From Actinomycetospora lutea (GTDB lineage: Bacteria > Actinomycetota > Actinomycetes > Mycobacteriales > Pseudonocardiaceae): 48,827 nt of DNA. Both the position numbers and the translations under genes were made by a program. The notes under the pieces were generated by a model. It was not told the DNA's origin. It worked only from the letters and a program-made list of their open reading frames with translations, and made no database searches. Of this stretch, positions 7,654 through 15,398 are shown piece after piece (position 1 is the first letter of the stretch; each line of letters opens with the position of its first letter). The stretch is taken from assembly GCF_028737205.1 (NCBI RefSeq), contig NZ_JAQZAL010000040.1, positions 1 through 48,827 of the forward strand, in the 5' to 3' direction.

Positions 7654-8847
7654 ATGACCATGACCAGCGTGGTCCTGCGCGACATGCGCGCCGCCAGGTC
7701 CAGCAACCCCCTCGCACGGCCCGGAGCACTCGGGCTCCAGGCCGCCACCGATGGCGCCGACGCGCCTCCTGAACCCCGTGTCGACGTGGAGAACGTCGAT
7801 GTCGACGGCCTGCACGACCTCTCCCGGGACCCTGAGGTCGTCGCCGTCACCCCGGCCATCCGGACCCGCCTGATCGAACCCGTCGCGGTCGACGACGCCC
7901 CGGCGTCGGGTGACGCGTGGGGGATCACGGCGGTGGGCGCCGACCGGTCGACGAGAACCGGGTCCGGGGTCCTGGTGGCCGTGCTCGACACGGGCGTCGA
8001 TGCCTCCCACGCTGCCTTCAGCGGCGTCACGGTCGAGCAGAAGGACTTCTCGGGGAGCGGCAACGGCGACAAGCAGGGCCACGGCACCCACTGCGCCGGA
8101 ACGATCCTCGGTCGCGACGTCGGCGGTCGACGGATCGGCATCGCTCGCGGAGTCCCGACGTTGCTCGCCGGCAAGGTCCTGGGCGACGACGGCAGCGGGA
8201 GCTCGGATGCCCTCTTCCGTGGGATGACCTGGGCGCTCGACGAGGGTGCCCGCGTCATCTCGATGTCGCTGGGATTCGACTTCCCGGGGATGGTGGACGA
8301 CCTGACCCAGGGAGGATGGCCGGCGGACCTGGCGGCGTCACAGGCGTTGGTCGCCTACCGGGGCAACCTCCGGATGTTCGACGCCCTCATGACGATGGCC
8401 CGCGCAAGGCAGGCCTTCGACGCGGGCGCATTGGTGGTGGCGGCCGCCGGCAACGAGAGCAAGCGCACCGTCGACCCCGACTACGAGATCGCGGCCTCGC
8501 TTCCCGCTGCCTCGGACGGCGTGGTGTCGGTGGGAGCGCTGCAGAAGGATGCCGCCGGCTTCTCGGTCGCGTCCTTCTCGAACACGTTCCCGCAGCTCAG
8601 CGCACCCGGCGTGAAGATCCTCTCGGCGCGCGCCGGGGGCGGCCTCGTGGAGATGAACGGGACGAGCATGGCGTGCCCGCACGTCGCCGGCGTGGCGGCG
8701 CTGTGGTGGGAGGCGGTGGAGGCGTCGCCGTTGCCCGCCACCGCGCCGACCGTGCTGGCCAAGCTCATCGCCTCGGCCCGCTCCGACGTGTTCGCGCACG
8801 GCGTCGACATCGCGGACCGGGGCGTCGGGCTGGTCGCCGCTCCGTGA
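7654..8847 (+). CDS. S8 (subtilisin-like) serine peptidase, leaderless
   Basis: A 397-residue peptidase with a clean triad: Asp112 (LDTGVD), His143 (GHGTHCAGT) and Ser338 (NGTSMACPHVAG), and oxyanion Asn267 (AAGNES). Residues 1-85 are a short prodomain-like region containing a VDVENVDVDGL segment. There is an insertion between His and Asn (about 208-250) typical of subtilase subfamilies. No signal peptide is present. The ATG at 7654 has GAGGA 8 bases upstream. The stop codon overlaps the GTG of a TIR-domain gene fragment (8844), an arrangement that would have coupled the two before decay. It lacks the extra C-terminal domain of the first peptidase. Confidence 0.9.
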   Translation: MTMTSVVLRDMRAARSSNPLARPGALGLQAATDGADAPPEPRVDVENVDVDGLHDLSRDPEVVAVTPAIRTRLIEPVAVDDAPASGDAWGITAVGADRSTRTGSGVLVAVLDTGVDASHAAFSGVTVEQKDFSGSGNGDKQGHGTHCAGTILGRDVGGRRIGIARGVPTLLAGKVLGDDGSGSSDALFRGMTWALDEGARVISMSLGFDFPGMVDDLTQGGWPADLAASQALVAYRGNLRMFDALMTMARARQAFDAGALVVAAAGNESKRTVDPDYEIAASLPAASDGVVSVGALQKDAAGFSVASFSNTFPQLSAPGVKILSARAGGGLVEMNGTSMACPHVAGVAALWWEAVEASPLPATAPTVLAKLIASARSDVFAHGVDIADRGVGLVAAP

Positions 8848-9074
8848 CCCATCTGTTCGTCAGCCACGCGGTCGGGATGCCGAGCGAGGCAACGACGCGC
8901 GTGTACCGCCAGCTCGAGAGGGCGGGCTACTCGTCGCTCATCGTCGACCTCGATCCCGAGCACGGCTCGGCATCCCACCGGGCGGGGCTGGGAGCGCGAA
9001 CTCTACGCCTAGACCGTATCGAGGCCCGCCGCCTCGCTCGTAGGTCGGCGCGGGTCACCGTCCGCACTCGGTGA
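8844..9074 (+). pseudogene. Frameshifted, truncated TIR-domain gene
   Basis: Starts with GTG overlapping the peptidase stop (GTGA). It encodes THLFVSHAVGMPSE, then RVYRQLERAGYSSLIVDLDPEHG, the betaA and box-1 region of a bacterial TIR domain followed by the conserved DLDPEHG. After that the frame is wrong: the expected GRGWERELYA continues one frame over and hits TAG at about 9012. The catalytic Glu region and everything beyond are missing. TIR proteins act as NAD+-degrading or scaffold domains in immunity and toxin systems. This copy is dead, although 76 residues remain open in the shifted frame. Confidence 0.7.
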
Positions 9075-9084
9075 CGGTGCCGCA

Positions 9085-9640
9085 ATTACGGGAGGCGCCG
9101 GCTGTGGGCAGAGCGTACCGGCGTCGGGCTGCCCCGTGCGCTGGGTGCCGCCCGGGTGCGCTGTGAGGTGGTGGCGCCGTCGAAGCTCGAGCGCCCGGCC
9201 GAGGACAAGGTCAAGACCGATCGCCGGGACGCCGAGCGCCTGGCCCGGCTGCTGCGCATCGGCCGAGCTGCCCGCGGTGCGGGTGCCAGCGAGGCCGAGG
9301 AAGGTGCGCTGCTTGCGCGGGGTCTCCACGCTTCGAGCGGCGCGGGGTGCAGTTGGCCTTCGACGAGTTCGACGCGGTGTCTACGGAGCACACCCGCCGC
9401 GAACCACGGCTCCTACTTCCGCCGGGCGGCATCACCAAGACCGGCAACGGTCACGCCCGCCGGCTGCTGGTCGACGCCGCCAGCCTGGCACCACCGCCGC
9501 CCGCTACGTCCCAGCCGCGACCGCGCCCGCCGCGCCGATGGCCAGCCCGCTGCGGTGCGCGCCCGCGCCGAGGCCGGCAACCAGCGCTGGTGCCGGCTCG
9601 AGGCGCGCGACAAACGCATCGTAGGGCAACGACCTTGCAG
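9085..9640 (+). pseudogene. IS110-family transposase remnant
   Basis: Fragments in shifting frames match IS110-type transposases: CEVVAPSKLERPAEDKVKTDR followed by RDAERLARLLR (the N-terminal DEDD domain with the KTDRRDA motif), then GGITKTGNGHARRLLVDAAWHHR (the C-terminal region), then WCRLEARDKR near the normal end. At least two frameshifts and a large internal deletion remove most of the central domain. No terminal repeats are expected for IS110, and none were seen. It follows the broken TIR gene directly. Confidence 0.75.
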
Positions 9641-9641
9641 G

Positions 9642-10252
9642 CTATATGAGCCCGAGCTCGCGACCGCGGTTGATCGCGCCAACTTTGTCGCCGACTTCGA
9701 GCTTTCTATAGATGTGCTCTACGTGCTTCTCGATTGTCCGCCTACTGATCAAGAGCAGAGACGCCGCTTGGTACGCGGACTTGCCTTGACTCAGAAGCGA
9801 CAGGACCTCGGTCTCGCGGGGAGAGAGTCTCGACTCCCTGCAACAGTTCCAAGAACTCAAATCCGACAGTTGAGGCCGCATCGTTCCCCCCTCCGGACTA
9901 GCGCACGGTTCCGTTATACCTAACCCCACGCTTCCGCTCCAGAGGATTCTTCTAGTTTCGGCTCACCGCGGGCAAGTACGGTCACCCGATTAGCCGCCGA
10001 GCTCAGCAGACGACTGACGGACACCATCGGGAGATATTGCCAACGATTCCCTCGAGGAGCGGGATCGCTGGATGAGCCAGCCCTACTGATCGAATGCGGC
10101 CTGCTACTCTGGGCAAGAATATGGGTCGGGCGGACAGCATATTCGCGGGCAGCGGCGAGTGTATCTGCGCTGGGTAGTCCACCTGCTACGTCGCGTATGC
10201 CCACTATCGCCCCGTCCTCCTGCCTCGGGAGTTCGGTCGCCGCTGTCGCCAC
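9642..10252 (-). pseudogene. Frameshifted LuxR-type regulator
   Basis: The 3' part gives a complete LuxR-type helix-turn-helix: LSPRETEVLSLLSQGKSA, with SRRTIEKHVEHIYRKLEV, ending ELGLI. The upstream part (10252-9920) ends ESSGAEAW and is in another frame. Between them, EFLELLQ appears in a third frame just before the HTH. At least one and probably two frameshifts separate the sensory region from the DNA-binding domain. Codon use is noticeably more AT-rich at third positions than in neighbouring genes, which fits foreign or decaying DNA. A protein of only the HTH (9642-9929, GTG start) could still be made. Confidence 0.65.
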
Positions 10253-10539
10253 TCATGATCTGCTTGTGATTGCTCCGGGTTCTCGCGGTCCTGCACTACG
10301 CGGATGTTGTTCCGAGCCAAGTCCTTCGCGTCGGACCCGCACGCGCCGAGGAGGCCTGCGCGGATCTTCGAGTCACGGAGCCTGGTACGACCCGCGACAC
10401 CTGCACTCTCTACCTCCACCGCAGGCCATCCGAGTGCGAGAATCTCCAACCCGCCGCTACCGCCAGGCCGACCCCTACCGCACCTGTCCGCGGAACCGGG
10501 AAGGTCAGGACACCTTGACAAACCCATCCTGCATGGGAG
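10253..10539. other. No gene seen between decayed regulator and eCIS operon end
   Basis: Open frames exist on both strands, but none resembles a known protein or shows clean codon bias. No strong hairpin is seen right after the last eCIS stop at 10540, so the operon's terminator is not located. Confidence 0.4.
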
Positions 10540-13011
10540 TCAGCCGATGGCGAGGTAGAAGTACACGTCGAGGTCGCCTGCGCGCTGTGGGTCCCGCTCC
10601 TCCACCGACAGGGGACGCGCCGCCAGGCCTTCGCGCGCGGTGCCGAGGTACTCGGCGTTGAGATAGACCGGCCTGCCGCCCGGTCCTGTCGACCACACGT
10701 GCACCGCGCGCACCCGCAGTCGGCACAGCAGTCGCGCCGGTCCCTCGATCTGCCAATCCAGCTTCTCCGTCAGCACGGGGTCGAGCACCTTGTAGCCGCC
10801 CAGGTGGAACCGCAGGGTCGCGAGGAACTGCCGCGCCTGCTTGCCGGGGACCCACCGCAGCCCGTGCTCGATGGTCGCTCCGGTGTCCTTCGTCACCACC
10901 TCCACGGAGCCGTCGAGGCGCACCCGGGTGAACCCGAATGTGGCGGTGATGCCGGGCCGTTCCTCGCTTCGCGAGGCCTCGGCCCAGTAGCGGCGCTCGG
11001 GGTCGGTGGTCGGGTAAGGCAGGTCCATCTCGACGTCGACGACCTGGTCGAATTCCCGATAGGGCGGTGTGATCACCGGGCCGGATACACCGATCTCGAT
11101 CCCGTCGACGAACGCGTCGGCCCGGACCTCCCGGCCGGTGCGGATGAGGTCCTCCTCCAGCAGATCGGTGATCGTCTGGCGGCGGATCAGCCGGATCGCG
11201 GTGATCTGCAGGGTCGGCGGCTCGGGCTCCAGGTTGCGGCAGAGCTCGTCGAGGGCCTCCTGGACGGTGCCGGCGTTCGCGAGGACCTCGCAGGCGCCCG
11301 GCTGGTAGCTCGTGCGCGCGGCGGTGCGGAAGGACGCGGTGAACAGGATCGGCGGCCCGTCGTCGACGCCGAGGTCGTCCAGCAGCTGCGCGCGGACCCG
11401 GTGCACGCGGTCGGCACGGGTCGCGTCGATCGACCACGCGACCGCGCACAGCCCGCCGGCGCCGGTGGTGAGCTCCAGGCCGGCGGAATCGACGGTCTGC
11501 CCGTCGAGCAGGCCGTCCGGATCGCCTTCCGGCACGCTCCACCGGACGGTCGCGCCCACCACGGGCGCCCGGCCGCGCATGACCGCCACTGTCGGCGGGG
11601 TCGGTAGCGGCAGCAACTCGTCCGGCGGGGTCGCCGCGATCTCCTGGCCGTCGCCGCCGCGGTAGAGCAGGACGCGGTCGGTCAGGGTGGCCGACGGGAC
11701 CCGGCAGTCCTCGGCGGTCAGGGTGCCGTCGGTGTCGGTGACGACGGCCAGGCTCGCGTAGCGGACCTCGGGGCCGTGCGGGGTCTCGACGGCGCCGACC
11801 GGCCAGTCGATGCTGCCGTCGGCGCGGGCGGTGAAGGTCCAGTGGTCCCCCCGACGCAGAATCGTCCCGGTCGTTCCGGCGCCCGCACCCAGCCGCACGG
11901 CCAGTCCGTCGCCGAGGTCGATGCGCCCGGACATGGTGGCGTCGCCGCTGGTCGACGCCGTGGCCACGCCCGCGCCGTCGGGGAAGGCGTCCCACAGCCG
12001 CAGGTACCAGCCGGGCAGTGTCAGCGTGCCCAGCAGCGCGGCCGCGGCAGCGGGGAGGACGACCTCGGTGTCCGACGCCGAGAGCACCCGGAACAGGCGC
12101 TCGCCCGCGGCGGCCGCGCGCGGATCGACGTCGTCGTGGACGGACACGACCTCGGCGTAGCTCCCGGGGGCGAACCAGTTCAGGGGATCCAGCACGGGCG
12201 GGGTCACCGTCACCGTCGTTCCTTCGACCTTCGTGACCGCCGCCATGACCGACGCGTTGCGCCGCGACATCTTCACCCGGAGACCGTCCAGGCCGAACCG
12301 TGGTCCGTCGGCCTCGGGGAGGTCGGGGCGCGGCATGCCGCCGTGCACCTCGATCCGGTAGAGGAGGTTCTCGGCGCGCGAGTACCCGCCGGCCGGAGCG
12401 AGCGAGCACGGGTCGGACGCCGGTGGCGCCGTGTCGGGGACGACCGTCAGGGTCCCGTTGGACGGGGCGACCAAACCTGCCCAATCCGGGTCGTCGGGCA
12501 CGTCCCCGCAGCCCGGCGGAGTGGCACCGTCGCCCGCCAGGGCGAACGGGAACACCTGCCAGTCCAGCAGGGCCCGCCCCGACGCCTGCGCGTCACCGAG
12601 GGCGGGATCGGCCCACGCCGGCTCCTCCACCGGGTCGACGTGGCGCACCAGCGCCTTCACCACCAGCGCGGCCGGGTAGGCCACCGTGTCGGTGCGCGGA
12701 TGCGGCTGCGTCGGCAGGGTCGTGTCGGCGGGGTTGTCGAGCAGCCACCCGTCGAGGTAGCCGTGCCCGGGCCCGATGCCCCCGTTCGTCGGATCGATCG
12801 CGAAGCCCGGAGATCCAGCCGGCACGACGAACCGGTCCGGGAGGCCCAACACGTCGGATGTCTCGGTCTCGACGCGGTCCAGGACGTGGCGGGCCTGCTC
12901 GTCCAGGTCTGCGTCCAGCAGCACCTGACCCTGCCGGGCCACCACCGAACGTGGCTCCCGTGCATCCTTCGGCCGGACCTTCTGGCGCGTCGCGTCGTTG
13001 CGGACGGTCAC
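10540..13011 (-). CDS. DUF6519-type eCIS protein (last gene of operon)
   Basis: An 823-residue protein starting GTG inside the previous stop (GTGA). The N-terminus (SVVARQGQVLLDADLDEQAR) matches the DUF6519 signature of a short region with QGRVxLDADxNEQ, seen in proteins encoded at the end of many actinobacterial and cyanobacterial eCIS operons. The long central region looks beta-rich. The C-terminal ~250 residues contain QITAIRLIRRQTITDL and a terminal DVYFYLAIG. There is no signal peptide or membrane helix. Its role is unknown; an outer baseplate or fibre-anchoring role is possible because the cluster has no recognisable fibre. Confidence 0.85.
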   Translation of the reverse strand: MTVRNDATRQKVRPKDAREPRSVVARQGQVLLDADLDEQARHVLDRVETETSDVLGLPDRFVVPAGSPGFAIDPTNGGIGPGHGYLDGWLLDNPADTTLPTQPHPRTDTVAYPAALVVKALVRHVDPVEEPAWADPALGDAQASGRALLDWQVFPFALAGDGATPPGCGDVPDDPDWAGLVAPSNGTLTVVPDTAPPASDPCSLAPAGGYSRAENLLYRIEVHGGMPRPDLPEADGPRFGLDGLRVKMSRRNASVMAAVTKVEGTTVTVTPPVLDPLNWFAPGSYAEVVSVHDDVDPRAAAAGERLFRVLSASDTEVVLPAAAAALLGTLTLPGWYLRLWDAFPDGAGVATASTSGDATMSGRIDLGDGLAVRLGAGAGTTGTILRRGDHWTFTARADGSIDWPVGAVETPHGPEVRYASLAVVTDTDGTLTAEDCRVPSATLTDRVLLYRGGDGQEIAATPPDELLPLPTPPTVAVMRGRAPVVGATVRWSVPEGDPDGLLDGQTVDSAGLELTTGAGGLCAVAWSIDATRADRVHRVRAQLLDDLGVDDGPPILFTASFRTAARTSYQPGACEVLANAGTVQEALDELCRNLEPEPPTLQITAIRLIRRQTITDLLEEDLIRTGREVRADAFVDGIEIGVSGPVITPPYREFDQVVDVEMDLPYPTTDPERRYWAEASRSEERPGITATFGFTRVRLDGSVEVVTKDTGATIEHGLRWVPGKQARQFLATLRFHLGGYKVLDPVLTEKLDWQIEGPARLLCRLRVRAVHVWSTGPGGRPVYLNAEYLGTAREGLAARPLSVEERDPQRAGDLDVYFYLAIG

Positions 13012-15398
13012 GGCACATCCCTCCGGGTGGCGACGGCGCCGGACCGGGTGTCGTCGATGACCCCGGCCTCGAGCGCGACGGGTAGATAGTCGTCGAACAG
13101 CGAGACGAGGTTCGCGGTGGCGACCCCGAAGGCCGCCCGGGCGAAGGCGCCCATCTCGGCGTCCGCCTCGCCTCCTGACCGGATCGCGTCGGGACAGAGC
13201 GCGTGCAGCATCGCGTGGGTGGGCTCGTCGACGGCCACGTCCATGAGCACCGGCTGCACCGACAGCGTGGTGGCGACCCGCTCGTCGGAGGTGAGCGGCG
13301 CGCCCTTCGCCTCGCGGGCCTCCTCGAGGGCGAGCGCGGGCTGGGTGCGGTGTTCGCGAGGGGTGCGCGAGTCGGGCGGCACGAACGAGTACCGCACGCA
13401 GCCGCTCTGCCGTCGGGTCACGGTCGTGGACTCGGTGAAGATCACGTTCGTCGCCTCGAGCGAGCGCATCGACGAGGGCCCGAGGACCGTGACGTTGCAC
13501 AGGCCGACGTCGAGGTCAGGTGCCGTGAGTGCCTCGCCGGGAGCGCTGTCGCCGTCCAGCACGCTGTCGCGCACGTCGAGGCGGCCCGTCGCGGTGCCGC
13601 CGGTGCCCAGCCGGATCGGCCCGCACACCGACGAGTCGACGGTGACGGCCACGTCGGAGAGCGCCCCGGTGGCACCGAGGGCGACGTGGCCAGGGTGGCG
13701 CACCGTGACGTGGCGCAGATCCACCGCGTGCGCCGACTCCACCGCCAGTTCCAGCCCGGCCGTCAGCTCCAGCCCGTCGAGCACCAGTCGACCGGCCCGT
13801 CCGCCCGGCGCCCCGGCGACCACCTGCAGCGGCGCGGCGACGGTGAACCGGCGCTCGCGGCGCAGGACGAACCCGCGCAGGGACGCATCGGCGGGCGCAC
13901 CGGGCACCGGCCGCGGCTCCCACCACTGGGCCGCGACGAGGTGGACCTCCGAGTCGGCATGCAGCGTCACCACGAACGGCTGGCCGCCGGTCCGCTCCTC
14001 GAGGTCGCAGCGGATGAGTAGCACGAGACTGCGCCGGCCGCTGCCCTGCGACGCGACCTCGGCGAGCGCATCGGCGAGGGTCGGCACCACCCGGCTCCGT
14101 CCGGGCACACCGCCCGCGGGTCGGGTCGGGTCGACGAGCCAGACGAGGTCGGCGCTCGCCCCCGAATCGCGGATCTCGAACGGCACCTCCGGGTCGCTGC
14201 GGTCCTGCGCCCCGGCGCCGATCGCCCGGCCGCGGCCCGACGCCCAGGCCACGCGCACCTCGTCGACGTCACTGGCGTCGGGTGCGGGCTCGGCGACCAC
14301 CACGCGTCCGGTCACCGGGTCCACCGCGCACGCGACGGGACCAGCGGGCGGACGGGCGAGCGGCGCGTCGACCAGGTTCGCGATCCGCACCCGAGCCGGC
14401 GGTACTCGCTCGAAGTCGGTCGCGCCCGTACGTCGCAGGTAGACGGTGAACGGGGCCCCCTGCTCGTCGAACCACGGCCGGTCGGGCAACCGAGCCGACC
14501 GGTCCGCGGCCTCCGCGCGACGCAGTTCCTCGGTCTCACGGTGCAGCGGGAGGCGCCGCAGCCGCTCCGGTAGGTCGCGGTCCTGTACACGGCCGCCGGC
14601 GGCGTCCGCCCGCCGGTCGGGGGTGAACAGCCGCAGCGGCGCGCCCGGCTGCGCGGCGAGCTGGTGGTGGCCGGGCAGGGCCTGGCCGCCGACGACCCAC
14701 GCCCGCGCCTGCGGCACGCCCGCCAGGTGCGCCGGATCGAGCGACCGAGGCGCGGGGAAGGACGTCACCCGCGGCCGCAGCAGGTGCACACCCAGCGCAG
14801 TGACGGCGTGGCGGCCGGCGGGCAGGTCGCGATGCAGACGGGTGACCGGGCGCACGTCCAGCAGGCGAGGCAGCACGTCGAACGCGCTGCCCGCACGGGC
14901 CGTCGTGGTGCCGTCGACGAGGTGCGCGGTGCCGGGTCGTTCGGGGCGGACGTCGAGCAGGTGCTGACAACGGGCCAGCCGCTGGAAGTACTCAACAGCG
15001 ACCGCGCCCAACCCCGTGACGTCCGCGGCAAGCTGCTCGACCACCCGAGCCGTGCCCTTGCCGCGTCGGTAGCGGACGGTGTTGGCGACGTAGGCGCGCT
15101 GGTCCAACGCCGAGCCGGGCGGACCGGGGCGCACTGGGGTGGCCGCCACCAACGCCGCGATCGCCTCGAGCGCGGCCGGGCCCGCCGTCTCGACGAACAG
15201 GGCGTCGTAGAACGCGTCGGTCTCGGCGTCGATCTCCGCGCTGGGCAGGGCGAGCACCCCACACAGCGCATGGAGCGCCCCGCCCGCCACCGTCTGGTCG
15301 ACATGGCGGACGTGTTCGGGCAGCAGCGCGTAGAGCGCGTCGGCGACGTCCTGGACGCGGGCCTCGGGCGGGTCCGCGTTCGCGGCTGGTCCGGTCAT
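13008..15398 (-). CDS. eCIS baseplate protein with tail-protein-I-like N-terminus
   Basis: A 796-residue protein. Residues 1-150 (LYALLPEHVRHVDQ, then AYVANTVRYRRGKGTARVVEQL) match the P2 gpI / tail-protein-I style N-terminal region found in eCIS baseplate proteins. The rest is long and beta-rich, including right-handed-repeat-like stretches near residues 510-620 (VDLRHVTVRHPGHVALG). The ATG overlaps the previous stop (ATGA). In related clusters this gene follows the baseplate-J genes and contributes to the baseplate wedge. Part of the C-terminal half could serve as a short fibre-like extension, which is inference. Confidence 0.8.
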   Translation of the reverse strand: MTGPAANADPPEARVQDVADALYALLPEHVRHVDQTVAGGALHALCGVLALPSAEIDAETDAFYDALFVETAGPAALEAIAALVAATPVRPGPPGSALDQRAYVANTVRYRRGKGTARVVEQLAADVTGLGAVAVEYFQRLARCQHLLDVRPERPGTAHLVDGTTTARAGSAFDVLPRLLDVRPVTRLHRDLPAGRHAVTALGVHLLRPRVTSFPAPRSLDPAHLAGVPQARAWVVGGQALPGHHQLAAQPGAPLRLFTPDRRADAAGGRVQDRDLPERLRRLPLHRETEELRRAEAADRSARLPDRPWFDEQGAPFTVYLRRTGATDFERVPPARVRIANLVDAPLARPPAGPVACAVDPVTGRVVVAEPAPDASDVDEVRVAWASGRGRAIGAGAQDRSDPEVPFEIRDSGASADLVWLVDPTRPAGGVPGRSRVVPTLADALAEVASQGSGRRSLVLLIRCDLEERTGGQPFVVTLHADSEVHLVAAQWWEPRPVPGAPADASLRGFVLRRERRFTVAAPLQVVAGAPGGRAGRLVLDGLELTAGLELAVESAHAVDLRHVTVRHPGHVALGATGALSDVAVTVDSSVCGPIRLGTGGTATGRLDVRDSVLDGDSAPGEALTAPDLDVGLCNVTVLGPSSMRSLEATNVIFTESTTVTRRQSGCVRYSFVPPDSRTPREHRTQPALALEEAREAKGAPLTSDERVATTLSVQPVLMDVAVDEPTHAMLHALCPDAIRSGGEADAEMGAFARAAFGVATANLVSLFDDYLPVALEAGVIDDTRSGAVATRRDVP

